Positions 24,581-32,300 of a stretch of DNA of 64,000 nucleotides are shown here, piece after piece. Source of the DNA: an uncultured Oscillospiraceae bacterium (GTDB lineage: Bacteria > Bacillota > Clostridia > Oscillospirales > Oscillospiraceae); the NCBI GenBank assembly GCA_910588625.1, contig CAJUQN010000001.1:124001-188000 (forward strand), read 5' to 3'. Every line of letters starts with the position of its first letter. The first letter of the stretch is position 1. The notes under the pieces are model-generated. The model searched no databases. It worked only from the letters and a program-made list of their open reading frames with translations, and was not told where the DNA came from. A program made the position numbers and the translations under genes.

Positions 24581-25069
24581 ATGGCCCGCATCGACAAACA
24601 GAACTATTACCTTGACATTGCAGGCACCGTGCTGGAGCGCTCCACCTGTATGCGTAAGCACTACGGCGCTATCATCGTGCAAAATGACGAGATTGTATCC
24701 TCCGGCTATAACGGCGCGCCCCGGGGTCGGCGCAACTGCGGCGACCTGGGCTATTGCACCCGGGAAGCTATGAAAATCCCCTCGGGCCAGCGCTATGAGC
24801 TGTGCCGCTCTGTCCATGCGGAGGCCAACGCCATCATCTCCGCCTCCCGCCGGGAGGTGCTGGGCGCTACACTGTATATGGTGTGCAAGGACCCAGCCTC
24901 CGGAGCGCTGATCTCCGGCTCCACCTCCTGCTCCATGTGCCGCAGGCTCATCATCAACGCGGGTATTTCCAAGGTGGTCATCCGGGACACGCTCACGGAA
25001 TACCGGGTGGTGTATGTGGACAAGGAATGGGTGGCGGATGACGACTCCATCCCGGAGCATTTGAGATGA
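24581..25069 (+). CDS. comEB: dCMP deaminase-family protein (ComEB-like)
   Basis: A zinc-dependent cytidine/deoxycytidylate deaminase of 162 residues, which would convert dCMP to dUMP for thymidylate synthesis. The zinc site is complete: HAEANAI near residue 79 supplies His and Glu, and SCSMCRRLIINAG near 110 supplies the two cysteines. The start MARIDKQNYYLDIAGTVLERSTCMRKHYGAIIV and NGAPRG match the family. ATG 24581 follows GAAGGAG. It overlaps apbE (ATGA), so the two are one operon, although their functions are unrelated. Confidence 0.88.
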   Translation: MARIDKQNYYLDIAGTVLERSTCMRKHYGAIIVQNDEIVSSGYNGAPRGRRNCGDLGYCTREAMKIPSGQRYELCRSVHAEANAIISASRREVLGATLYMVCKDPASGALISGSTSCSMCRRLIINAGISKVVIRDTLTEYRVVYVDKEWVADDDSIPEHLR

Positions 25070-26097
25070 ATCGGAAAATGTTTCGTATAAAACCTACGCT
25101 CGCTTTTTGTCTTGCCTTTTTTTTGCTGGCGGGCTGTGCTCCCGCGCCCACTCAGGCGGAACCGACGGCGGAGAGCACCTTTTTTGCCATGGACACCGTC
25201 ATGAGCCTGAAGCTATATGAGGGCGGGGGAGAGGACCTGCTGGATCAGGCCCAGGAGCGGGTAAAGGAATTGGAGGCCCTGCTTTCCGTCACCGACAAGA
25301 GCAGCGAGATCTACGCCTTGGACCACCAGGGCAAAGCCTCCCTTTCCCCGGACACGGCGGATCTGCTGGCGGCGGCGCTGTCCATGTGCGAGCGGACCCA
25401 GGGAGCGCTGGATATCTCCATCTATCCCGTCCTGCGGGCCTGGGGCTTTACGACAGGGGAGTATGCCGTCCCCAATGAGGAGGCCATTGCCGCTTTGCTT
25501 CCTCTTGTCGATTATACGCAGGTGGAGCTGCACGGTTCCACCGCGTCCCTGCCCGACGGGATGGAGATCGACCTGGGCAGCGTAGCCAAGGGCTACACCG
25601 GGGAGCAGCTGGCCAATCTGTTGAGAGAAAACGGCGTCACCTCCGCTCTACTAGACCTGGGGGGAAACATCCAGGCCGTAGGGGCCAAGCCGGACGGCTC
25701 TCCCTGGCGGGTGGGTATCCGAGACCCGGAGGGGGACGGCAACCTGGGCGTGGCGGAGGTCATTGGCCAGGCCGTCATTACCTCCGGCGGCTATGAGCGG
25801 TACTTTGAGGAGGACGGCGCGCGCTACTGGCACATTCTGGACCCCAAGACTGGAGCTCCCGCGCAAAACGGCTTGATATCCGTCACTGTCATTGGCGGCG
25901 ACGGCATGATCTGCGACGGTCTTTCCACCTCTTTGTTTGTGATGGGATTGGACAAGGCTCTGGACCACTGGCGTCAATATCAGGACTTTGAGGCAATCTT
26001 TGTTTCAACAGACGGTTCCATCACCATCACCGCCGGTTTAGCGGATTGTTTCGCCCTCAGTCAAACAAACCGCACCTTGACCATCGCCCAGCCCTGA
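25066..26097 (+). CDS. apbE: FAD:protein FMN transferase (ApbE/Ftp) lipoprotein
   Basis: ApbE attaches FMN covalently to threonine in flavoproteins such as Rnf/Nqr subunits and extracellular flavin reductases. The 343-residue protein has a lipoprotein signal (FCLAFFLLAGC, Cys about 24) and the family motifs AMDTVMSLKLY, GALDISIYPVLRAWGF, IDLGSVAKGYTGEQL (FAD-binding region), LLDLGGNIQAVG, TSGGYERYF and HILDPKTGAPA, then the metal-site ICDGLSTSLFVMG. It is thus an extracytoplasmic lipid-anchored enzyme. No flavinylated target is encoded nearby. The start overlaps the upstream stop codon (ATGA). Confidence 0.93.
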   Translation: MNRKMFRIKPTLAFCLAFFLLAGCAPAPTQAEPTAESTFFAMDTVMSLKLYEGGGEDLLDQAQERVKELEALLSVTDKSSEIYALDHQGKASLSPDTADLLAAALSMCERTQGALDISIYPVLRAWGFTTGEYAVPNEEAIAALLPLVDYTQVELHGSTASLPDGMEIDLGSVAKGYTGEQLANLLRENGVTSALLDLGGNIQAVGAKPDGSPWRVGIRDPEGDGNLGVAEVIGQAVITSGGYERYFEEDGARYWHILDPKTGAPAQNGLISVTVIGGDGMICDGLSTSLFVMGLDKALDHWRQYQDFEAIFVSTDGSITITAGLADCFALSQTNRTLTIAQP

Positions 26098-26121
26098 CAT
26101 CAACCACCCACGAGCCTCAAA

Positions 26122-26390
26122 CCCCGCCTACTCAGGCGCAGTCCAAACGTCCTACCCATCATCAGTACCCAGACACCGGCGGCAGCACAAGTAAAAGCAC
26201 CAGCGGCGAAAGCCCCACGCGCCGGAAAACTCTTTCCAAATATCCGTATCAAGCGTCCCCGGTAAAGGGGGTTCTTAGGGGGGGAAATCCTGCGAGCAAG
26301 AGCGCGCCCTTGGCGCTCGCAGCCTCGCCGGATTTTCTCCCCTGAGCGCTCTCTTTGGTTACTTTCTCTCGCGAGAGAGAAAGTAACGCC
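26122..26390 (+). repeat. dispersed structured non-coding repeat, copy 2
   Basis: Homologous to 7301-7510 on the opposite strand. Shared blocks are CGGCGGCAGCACAA, GCCCCACGCGCCGGAAAA and the terminal hairpin TCTTTGGTTACTTTCTC / GAGAAAGTAACGCC (ends at 26390). This copy has an extra nested stem at 26281-26342: GGGGAAATCC...GGATTTTCTCCCC enclosing TGCGAGC/GCTCGCA. No protein of merit is encoded. It occupies the first half of the 604-nt apbE-rny gap. Confidence 0.6.
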
Positions 26391-26430
26391 TTCTGGACAT
26401 GGAAAGTTCATGAAAGTTTCACATTTCCAC

Positions 26431-26459
26431 TTGACAGGAAAGCTCGATGCCTTTACAAT
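26431..26459 (+). promoter_or_regulatory. main rny promoter
   Basis: TTGACA (26431-26436), 17 nt, TACAAT (26454-26459), a near-perfect sigma-A promoter. It implies a leader of about 235 nt before rny. Confidence 0.8.
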
Positions 26460-26701
26460 GAATAAGGATAATTTTGAAAAGCCGCCGTGCTTTTTCGCCG
26501 TTTTGAGCGTTTACAGCGCCCTTTGGGCGTATTTATATAGTCTATCGAGCGTTTCATAGATTTTATTGACACTCAAATAGTGCTGTCATGCCCAAATGGC
26601 GGGCGGATTTTCAGTTATCGCGGTGCGTCTATCACGCATCGCGTCTTAATTTTGCTACAATTACAGAAAAAATCAAAGAAACAGGAGGTGTGGAACTCAA
26701 T
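26460..26701 (+). other. long 5' leader of rny with inverted repeat
   Basis: Between the promoter and the rny ATG lie direct GAGCGTTT repeats (near 26505 and 26547), a 10-bp inverted repeat CGCGGTGCGT / ACGCATCGCG (26619-26643, one mismatch), and TGCTACAAT (26653-26661), a possible second, extended -10 promoter directly behind it. I recognise no known RNA family here. Confidence 0.45.
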
Positions 26702-28261
26702 ATGCAAGTGCCAGTCTATGTGACCGTTATCATCGCGGTGGTCGCCGCCCTGGTCTGCCTCGTCATCGGCGCCGTTGTGGGCTACCAGCGGCGCAAGTCC
26801 TTTGCCGAGCGCGAGATCGGCTCCGCCGAGGAGGAGGCCCGCCGCGTCATCAACGACGCCATCAAAAGCGCCGAGAGCAAAAAACGGGAAGCGACCGTAG
26901 AGGCCAAGGAGGAAATCCTCAAGGCCCGTACTGAGTTCGACAAGGAAATCAAGGACCGCCGCAATGAGATCCAGCGCCAGGAGAATCGGCTCAACTCCAA
27001 GGAAGAGAACATGGACCGCAAGTTGGAAAACCTGGAGCGCAAAGAGGAAAACGTCAACGCCCGCATCGCCCAATTGGAGGCGGAAAAGCAGGAGCTGGAC
27101 AAGCTGAAGGACAGCCAGATGGAGCTGCTGGAGCGCATCTCCGGCCTGACCGTGGAGGAGGCCAAGCGCTACCTCATCGACCAGCTGGAGGACGACGTGA
27201 CCCATGAACAGGCCCTGAAGCTCAAGGAGATCCAGGGCCGCTACAAGGAGGAGGCAGAGACCTACGCCCGTGAGCAGATTGCTCTGGCCATCCAGCGCTG
27301 CGCCGCCGACCACGTGGCGGAGGCCACCGTATCCGTGGTGCCCCTGCCTAACGACGAGATGAAGGGCCGCATCATCGGCCGGGAGGGCCGCAACATCCGC
27401 ACGCTGGAAACCATGACCGGCGTAGACCTCATCATCGACGACACCCCCGAGGCCATCACCGTGTCCTGCTTCGACCCGGTGCGCCGGGAGATCGCCCGGC
27501 TGGCCCTGGAAAAACTCATTCTGGACGGCCGTATTCACCCCACCCGCATTGAGGAGATGGTGGAGAAGGCCAAGCGGGAGGTGGATGCCACCATCCGCGC
27601 CGAAGGCGAGCGCGCCGTGTTCGAGACCAACGTCCACGGCCTGAATCCCGAGCTGGTCAAGCTGCTGGGCCGCCAGCACTACCGCACCAGCTACGGCCAG
27701 AACGTGCTGAACCACTCCATCGAGGTGTCCCAGCTGGCAGGCCTGCTGGCCGCCGAGATCGGCGTCAACGTGGCCGAGGCCAAGCGGGCCGGGCTGCTCC
27801 ACGATTTGGGCAAGTCCATCGACCACGAGGTGGAGGGCTCCCATGTGCAGATCGGCGTGGAGCTGGCCCGGAAGTACCGGGAGAGTGAGAACGTCATTCA
27901 TGCCATCGAGGCCCACCACGGCGACGTGGAGGCCCGGACCATCGTGGCCTGCCTGGTTCAGGCCGCTGATGCCATCTCCGCCGCCCGGCCCGGCGCCCGG
28001 AAGGAGAATGTGGAATACTACATCAAGCGGCTGGAGAAGCTGGAGGAGCTGACCTCCTCCTTCGCCGGGGTGGACAAGGCCTACGCCATCCAGGCGGGCC
28101 GCGAGGTGCGCATTATGGTCAACCCCGAGGCCATCTCCGAGGACCGCATGATTCTGCTGGCCCGGGAGATTGCCAAGAAGATCGAGGACGAGCTGGAGTA
28201 TCCCGGCCAGATCAAGGTGAATCTCATCCGGGAGACAAAGGCGATAGAATACGCGAAGTAA
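26702..28261 (+). CDS. rny: ribonuclease Y
   Basis: RNase Y is the membrane-bound endonuclease that starts mRNA decay in many Firmicutes. The 519-residue protein has an N-terminal membrane helix (about residues 5-25, VTVIIAVVAALVCLVIGAVVG), a long charged coiled coil to about 190, a KH domain (EMKGRIIGREGRNIRTLETMTGVDLIIDDTPEAI) and an HD domain whose metal motif is LLHDLGKSID, with later EAHHGDVE. ATG 26702 gives the usual family length; AGGAGG lies 13 nt upstream, slightly far. PNPase, a partner in RNA decay, is also in this window (50.2-52.4 kb). Confidence 0.96.
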   Translation: MQVPVYVTVIIAVVAALVCLVIGAVVGYQRRKSFAEREIGSAEEEARRVINDAIKSAESKKREATVEAKEEILKARTEFDKEIKDRRNEIQRQENRLNSKEENMDRKLENLERKEENVNARIAQLEAEKQELDKLKDSQMELLERISGLTVEEAKRYLIDQLEDDVTHEQALKLKEIQGRYKEEAETYAREQIALAIQRCAADHVAEATVSVVPLPNDEMKGRIIGREGRNIRTLETMTGVDLIIDDTPEAITVSCFDPVRREIARLALEKLILDGRIHPTRIEEMVEKAKREVDATIRAEGERAVFETNVHGLNPELVKLLGRQHYRTSYGQNVLNHSIEVSQLAGLLAAEIGVNVAEAKRAGLLHDLGKSIDHEVEGSHVQIGVELARKYRESENVIHAIEAHHGDVEARTIVACLVQAADAISAARPGARKENVEYYIKRLEKLEELTSSFAGVDKAYAIQAGREVRIMVNPEAISEDRMILLAREIAKKIEDELEYPGQIKVNLIRETKAIEYAK

Positions 28262-28269
28262 ATGATACA

Positions 28270-28301
28270 CGCCGCCGTGGATTCCACGGCGGCGCGTTTT
28301 C
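28270..28301 (+). terminator. rho-independent terminator of rny
   Basis: An 11-bp perfect stem, CGCCGCCGTGG / CCACGGCGGCG, 8 nt after the stop codon, with CGTTTT following. Confidence 0.85.
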
Positions 28302-28438
28302 TCGCTCATTATCTTTTTTTCGTTGAGGCATTTAGTGCCAAGTCATTTACTTTATATTCTATCATTTTATACCCCCTCAGCTTTTGACTCATTTTAGCGC
28401 AAGCGCCTGTTTGATTCAAGAGGCGTGCACTTTTCCCG

Positions 28439-28467
28439 TTGCCTTTTCCCTACGGCTGTGATATGAT
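28439..28467 (+). promoter_or_regulatory. promoter of the DUF2156 gene
   Basis: TTGCCT (28439-28444), 17 nt, TATGAT (28462-28467) with an extended TGA. Confidence 0.65.
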
Positions 28468-28498
28468 ATCCAGACACCAAGTAAAGGAATGGTAATTG

Positions 28499-29413
28499 AT
28501 GGTCACTTTTGAAAGCCCCCAGTTTGAGGACCGCCAATGGGTCCAGCCTCTGCTGGAGACGGAGGGCAGCATGGGCTGCGAATACAATTTCACCAACATC
28601 TATCTCTGGAGCCGGGCCTGGCCCCAGAAAATCGCCCGGGCCGGGGACCGCCTGCTGGTGCGCATTGAGGGCGCGCTGGGGCTGAGCTACCTCTACCCGG
28701 CGGGGAGCGGCCCTCTGGCCCCGGCGGTGGACCTGCTGGCCGCAGACGCGGCGGAGCAGGGCAAGCCCCTCACCCTGGTGTGTGTCACACAGGAGCAGAA
28801 GGCCGCGCTGGAGGAAGCCTGTCCCGGCCGTTTCCGGTTCGAAGAAGACCGGGACGGCTTCGACTACCTCTATGACGTCAACCGTCTGGCCGACCTGCCG
28901 GGGAAAAAGCTCCACGCCAAGCGCAACCACATCCACCGCTTCGATGAGCAGTTCCCCGGCTGGCTGCTGGAGCCCATCACCCCCGCCAACGTCCCCGAGT
29001 GTGTGGAACTGGAACGCCAGTGGGCCGCCATCCGCCAGGAGGAGGCGGGGGAGGACATCGACTCCGTGTCCGAGGAGACCGTGGCTGTCATCGAGGCGCT
29101 ATATCACATGGACAAGCTGGGGTTGGAGGGGGCCCTCATCCGGGCGGACAGCAGCCCCATCGCCTTCTCCCTGGGTGGCCTCATCACGCGGTCGGTGTTC
29201 GATGTGAATTTTGAGAAGTCCTTTGGCGATGTGCAGGGGGCATACCCCGCCATCAACCGGGAGATGGCACGGCTCGTCCGCGCCCGCTACCCCCAGGTCA
29301 AGTGGCTCAACCGGGAGGACGATTTGGGCCTGGAGGGTCTGCGGCGGGCCAAGCTGTCCTATTATCCGGATCTCTTGCTCACCAAGTATACCGCCCGGGC
29401 GGTCCAGGGGTGA
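28499..29413 (+). CDS. DUF2156 (GNAT-fold, aminoacyl-phosphatidylglycerol synthase-like) protein
   Basis: This 304-residue soluble protein matches the DUF2156 family, whose fold is shared with the C-terminal catalytic half of lysyl-phosphatidylglycerol synthases. Visible features are CEYNFTNIYLWS near residue 26, LPGKKLHAKRNHIHRF near 137, SPIAFSLGGLI near 218, and the terminal VKWLNREDDLGLEGLRRAKLSYYP. No membrane flippase domain is attached, so the substrate may differ from that of MprF. Start: ATG 28499, with AAAGGA upstream; a TTG directly before it is also possible. Own promoter; function uncertain. Confidence 0.82.
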   Translation: MVTFESPQFEDRQWVQPLLETEGSMGCEYNFTNIYLWSRAWPQKIARAGDRLLVRIEGALGLSYLYPAGSGPLAPAVDLLAADAAEQGKPLTLVCVTQEQKAALEEACPGRFRFEEDRDGFDYLYDVNRLADLPGKKLHAKRNHIHRFDEQFPGWLLEPITPANVPECVELERQWAAIRQEEAGEDIDSVSEETVAVIEALYHMDKLGLEGALIRADSSPIAFSLGGLITRSVFDVNFEKSFGDVQGAYPAINREMARLVRARYPQVKWLNREDDLGLEGLRRAKLSYYPDLLLTKYTARAVQG

Positions 29414-29425
29414 ACAGCGGGTAAA

Positions 29426-29455
29426 TATGCAGAAAAATTTGCATAAAAATGTATA
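29426..29455. promoter_or_regulatory. ARG-box-like inverted repeats upstream of amino-acid ABC genes
   Basis: TATGCA-N8-TGCATA (29426-29445) is followed directly by TGCATAAAAATGTATAC (29440-29456). The AT-rich TGNATA / TATNCA arms resemble ArgR boxes of Firmicutes. The promoter of the transporter is about 70 nt downstream. Confidence 0.4.
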
Positions 29456-29523
29456 CTTATCCGCGCTTTGTCCGTCAAAATGATGAAAGCCCCAAAATGC
29501 ACGGGTATTCTCCTGAAATCCCC

Positions 29524-29552
29524 TTGCATTTCTTTTGCATAACGTTTATAAT
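29524..29552 (+). promoter_or_regulatory. promoter of the amino-acid ABC operon
   Basis: TTGCAT (29524-29529), 17 nt, TATAAT (29547-29552). Confidence 0.75.
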
Positions 29553-29653
29553 CTACTTCACGAAAAAGGGATGTCCCTTTTTCGCCCGCAGGGAGCGCTG
29601 CGGGGCATCAGCCCCGTCTCCCCACCGCAAATTTTAATGGAGATGAATGAAGA

Positions 29654-30529
29654 ATGAAAGCAATGAAGAAGGTTGCGGCCCTGCTGCTGGCGCTGACTAT
29701 GGCGCTGGCGCTGTGTGCCTGCTCCAACCAGGGCGATACGCCCACCCCCACTGCCGAGCCCTCCAAGGCCGCCGAACCCTCCGCTGAGCCCTCTGCTGAG
29801 CCCAGCGCCGAGGCCTCCGAGCCCGCCCAGGGCGGCTCCGCCGAGTTCACCACCGTGGAGGAGGGCAAGCTCCATATGTCCACCAATGCCGCGTTTCCTC
29901 CCTATGAGATGACCACCGACGACGGCGGCTTCGAGGGCATCGACGTAGAGGTGGCCGACGCCATCGCCAAGAAGCTGGGTCTGGAGCTGGTGGTGGACGA
30001 TATGGCCTTCACCGCCGCCCTCACCGCCGTCCAGCAGGGCCAGAGCGACATCGCCATGGCTGGCATCACCGTGGACAATACCCGGAAACAGGTGATGGAC
30101 TTCTCCGACACCTACGCCACCGGCATTCAGGTGGTCATCGTTAAGGAGGACTCCCCCATCCAGACCATTGACGACCTGGCCAACGCCGAGATGATCGGCA
30201 CACAGGCGGGCACCACCGGCTATAAGTACTGCTCCGGCGACTACGGCGAAGACCATGTCACCGCCTTTGACAACGGCGCTTTGGCGGTCACAGCCCTGGT
30301 GAACGGCCAGGTAGACGCGGTGGTCATCGACAACGAGCCCGCCAAGAGCTATGTGGCCAACAATCCCGGCCTGAAGATCCTGGACACCGAGTACGCCAAT
30401 GAGGACTACGCCATCGGCTTTGCCAAGGGCAACGACGCTTTGCGGGAGGCGGTCAACGCCGCCATCGCCGAGCTGAAGGCGGACGGCACCTTCCAGAACA
30501 TCGTGGACAAGTATATCAAGGCTGACTGA
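29654..30529 (+). CDS. polar amino-acid ABC transporter, substrate-binding lipoprotein
   Basis: A 291-residue family-3 solute-binding protein. The signal peptide ends in a lipobox-like LALCAC (lipidated Cys about 21-23), followed by a Pro/Ser/Ala/Glu-rich linker with repeated AEPSAEPS and the binding domain: LHMSTNAAFPPYEMTTDDGGFEGIDVEV, the ligand-contact block IAMAGITVDNTRKQVMDFSDTY, and VDAVVIDNEPAKSYV. It binds an amino acid outside the membrane and passes it to the permease downstream. Specificity cannot be read from sequence; arginine or cystine is plausible. A partial terminator follows, probably to raise its level over the other subunits. Confidence 0.92.
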   Translation: MKAMKKVAALLLALTMALALCACSNQGDTPTPTAEPSKAAEPSAEPSAEPSAEASEPAQGGSAEFTTVEEGKLHMSTNAAFPPYEMTTDDGGFEGIDVEVADAIAKKLGLELVVDDMAFTAALTAVQQGQSDIAMAGITVDNTRKQVMDFSDTYATGIQVVIVKEDSPIQTIDDLANAEMIGTQAGTTGYKYCSGDYGEDHVTAFDNGALAVTALVNGQVDAVVIDNEPAKSYVANNPGLKILDTEYANEDYAIGFAKGNDALREAVNAAIAELKADGTFQNIVDKYIKAD

Positions 30530-30545
30530 GCTGAGGAATGCCAAA

Positions 30546-30576
30546 CAGGGGCGGTCAAAGGGCCGCCCCTGTTTTT
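30546..30576 (+). terminator. intra-operon terminator after the binding protein
   Basis: CAGGGGCGG / CCGCCCCTG stem with TTTTT, 16 nt after the stop codon. The permease has no promoter of its own, so this is likely partial. Confidence 0.75.
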
Positions 30577-30600
30577 AGAAAAAGGAGAGGGGAGGCCCTT

Positions 30601-31335
30601 ATGATTCAATCGCTCATTGACTGGCTGGAGGGGATCGGTCCGCGCATCCACATGGCCTTTTTTGAGGCCGACCGCTGGAAGCTCTATTTGCAGGGCTTCG
30701 GCGCCACCATGCAGCTGACCGTGGTGGCCCTGATTTTCGGCGTGATCCTGGGCCTGGTGGTGGCTATGGTCCGCACCGCCCACGACCAGCAGCGCCCTGG
30801 GCGGCGGAAAAATCCCCTGCTGGGGTTTTTGAACGCCCTGTGCCAGGTCTACACCACCGTCATCCGCGGCACGCCTATGCTGGTGCAGCTGTTCATCTGG
30901 TCCTTCGTCATTCTCCGCGCCGAGCGCAATAAGATCCTGGTGGGCTTCGTCGGCCTGGGCGTCAACTCCGGGGCCTATGTGGCGGAGATCATCCGGGGCG
31001 GCCTCATGAGCGTGGACATCGGCCAGACTGAGGCGGGGCGTTCCCTGGGGCTGAACTATTTGGACACCATGCGCTTTATCGTCATTCCCCAGGCTTTCAA
31101 GGCCATCCTGCCCTCCCTGGGCAACGAGTTTATCACGCTGTTCAAAGATACCTCTCTGGTACAGGCCATCGGCGGCATGGAGCTGCTGTATTACGCCTAC
31201 ACCCTGGGCGGCAGGACCTTCGACTATATGCCGCCCTTGATCGGCATCGCGCTGATGTACTTAGTGGTGGTCATCATCTTCACCTGGCTCCAGGGAAAGC
31301 TGGAAAGGAGGCTTCGTCAAAGTGATCGTCGTTAA
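30601..31335 (+). CDS. amino-acid ABC transporter permease
   Basis: The 244-residue permease belongs to the His/Glu/Gln/Arg/opine 3-TM family: GFGATMQLTVVALIFGVILGLVVAMVR near residue 37, VIRGTPMLVQLFI near 82, and the EAA loop SVDIGQTEAGRSLGLNYLDTMRFIVIPQAFKAILPSLGNEF that contacts the ATPase. About five hydrophobic helices are present. ATG 30601 follows AAAAAGGAG and a second G-rich site. It overlaps the ATPase gene by 14 nt, so the two are translationally coupled. It works as a homodimer or with itself only, since no second permease gene is present. Confidence 0.93.
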   Translation: MIQSLIDWLEGIGPRIHMAFFEADRWKLYLQGFGATMQLTVVALIFGVILGLVVAMVRTAHDQQRPGRRKNPLLGFLNALCQVYTTVIRGTPMLVQLFIWSFVILRAERNKILVGFVGLGVNSGAYVAEIIRGGLMSVDIGQTEAGRSLGLNYLDTMRFIVIPQAFKAILPSLGNEFITLFKDTSLVQAIGGMELLYYAYTLGGRTFDYMPPLIGIALMYLVVVIIFTWLQGKLERRLRQSDRR

Positions 31336-32044
31336 AGACCTGTGCAAATCCTTCGGGGATCACCTGGTGCTGGACGGCATCTCCGAACGCATCCGCCCCG
31401 GCGAGAAGGTGGTGGTCATCGGTCCCTCCGGCTCTGGCAAGTCCACCTTCCTGCGCTGCCTCAATTTGCTGGAGACTCCCACCTCCGGCTCCATCACCTT
31501 CGAGGGCCAGGAGATCACCGACCCTAAGGCGGACATCAACGCCATCCGCCGTCAGATGGGCATGGTGTTCCAACACTTCAACCTGTTCCCCAACATGACC
31601 ATCCGGAAGAATATCACCCTGGCCCCTGTGCGCACCAAGCTGATGACCCAGGCGGAGGCGGACGACACCGCCACCGCGCTGCTTAAGCGGGTCAACCTGG
31701 AGGAGAAGGCGGACGCTTATCCCGCCCAGCTGTCCGGCGGGCAGAAGCAGCGCATCGCCATCGTGCGGGCGCTGGCCATGAAGCCCAAGCTTATGCTGTT
31801 TGACGAACCCACCTCCGCCCTGGACCCCGAGATGGTGGGCGAGGTGCTGGAGGTTATGAAGGAGCTGGCCGAGGAGGGCATGACCATGGTAGTGGTCACC
31901 CATGAGATGGGCTTTGCCCGTGAGGTAGGCACTCGGGTGCTGTTCATGGACCAGGGGCACATTTTGGAGCAGAACGAGCCCCGCTTCTTCTTCGACAACC
32001 CCAGGGAGCCCCGGACCATCGAATTTTTGTCCAAGGTTCTCTGA
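31322..32044 (+). CDS. amino-acid ABC transporter ATP-binding protein
   Basis: The 240-residue ATPase energises the uptake system. Walker A is VIGPSGSGKST near residue 36, the Q-loop GMVFQHFNLFPNMT near 82, signature LSGGQKQRIAIVRAL near 138, Walker B LMLFDEPTSALDP near 160, and the H-loop VVVTHEMGFAREV near 194: the GlnQ-like pattern. It starts with GTG 31322, preceded by AAAGGAGG, inside the end of the permease gene. A strong terminator closes the operon. Confidence 0.95.
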   Translation: MIVVKDLCKSFGDHLVLDGISERIRPGEKVVVIGPSGSGKSTFLRCLNLLETPTSGSITFEGQEITDPKADINAIRRQMGMVFQHFNLFPNMTIRKNITLAPVRTKLMTQAEADDTATALLKRVNLEEKADAYPAQLSGGQKQRIAIVRALAMKPKLMLFDEPTSALDPEMVGEVLEVMKELAEEGMTMVVVTHEMGFAREVGTRVLFMDQGHILEQNEPRFFFDNPREPRTIEFLSKVL

Positions 32045-32060
32045 ACATATGATTTGTGAA

Positions 32061-32090
32061 AACTGCCCGGTTTCTCCGGGCGGTTTTTAT
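32061..32090 (+). terminator. terminator of the amino-acid ABC operon
   Basis: AACTGCCCGG / CCGGGCGGTT stem followed by TTTAT. Confidence 0.8.
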
Positions 32091-32102
32091 ACAATATTTT
32101 GC

Positions 32103-32131
32103 TTGCAATCCTTTCCTACTTCTGGTATTAT
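32103..32131 (+). promoter_or_regulatory. uraA promoter
   Basis: TTGCAA (32103-32108), 17 nt, TATTAT (32126-32131) with an extended TGG. The start of transcription should be near 32138, only about 8 nt before the leader-peptide ribosome site. Confidence 0.75.
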
Positions 32132-32160
32132 GGACCGAACGCAAAGGAGGAGAGAATGAT

Positions 32161-32226
32161 ATGCGCAATTCCGGATTTGTTCAGTGCATCGGGCTTGGGG
32201 CGTATTATTTTCATTTCTTCTTGTAA
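32161..32226 (+). CDS. uraA leader peptide (21 codons)
   Basis: A short reading frame with a strong ribosome site (GGAGGAG, 32146-32152, 8 nt before ATG 32161) encodes MRNSGFVQC-IGLGAYYFHFFL and ends at TAA 32224-32226. The terminator stem starts at the very next base. The last eight codons are U-rich (TATTATTTTCATTTCTTCTTG), which accounts for the YYFHFFL run. Layout and composition match the pyrBI leader of enteric bacteria, where RNA polymerase pauses in a U-rich tract when UTP is low and a closely following ribosome blocks the terminator. An overlapping frame from ATG 32157 exists but has poorer spacing. Confidence 0.7.
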   Translation: MRNSGFVQCIGLGAYYFHFFL

Positions 32227-32259
32227 GGCAGTCGCCGTTTGGTGATTGCCTCTTTTTTT
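32227..32259 (+). terminator. attenuator terminator before uraA
   Basis: GGCAGTCGCC / GGTGATTGCC pair over 10 bp (two G-U pairs) with a GTTT loop and a run of eight T. It begins immediately after the leader-peptide stop codon and 42 nt before the uraA ATG, so it must be overcome for uraA to be transcribed. I see no PyrR-type binding loop in the 90 nt upstream. Confidence 0.85.
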
Positions 32260-32300
32260 GCGCTTGTGACCTTCTATACCAATGAAAAGGGAGAGAGAGT

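Noticed and set aside
29735..29835. Possible microsatellite or CRISPR-like array
   Set aside because: The short repeats encode an AEPSAEPS-type linker right after a lipobox; this is a common flexible spacer in binding lipoproteins. No CRISPR repeat-spacer structure exists in the window.
32157..32247. Alternative leader frame from ATG 32157 running through the uraA attenuator
   Set aside because: Spacing from GGAGGAG is only about 4 nt and the peptide shows no relation to the U-rich tract; kept only as a caveat to the main leader.
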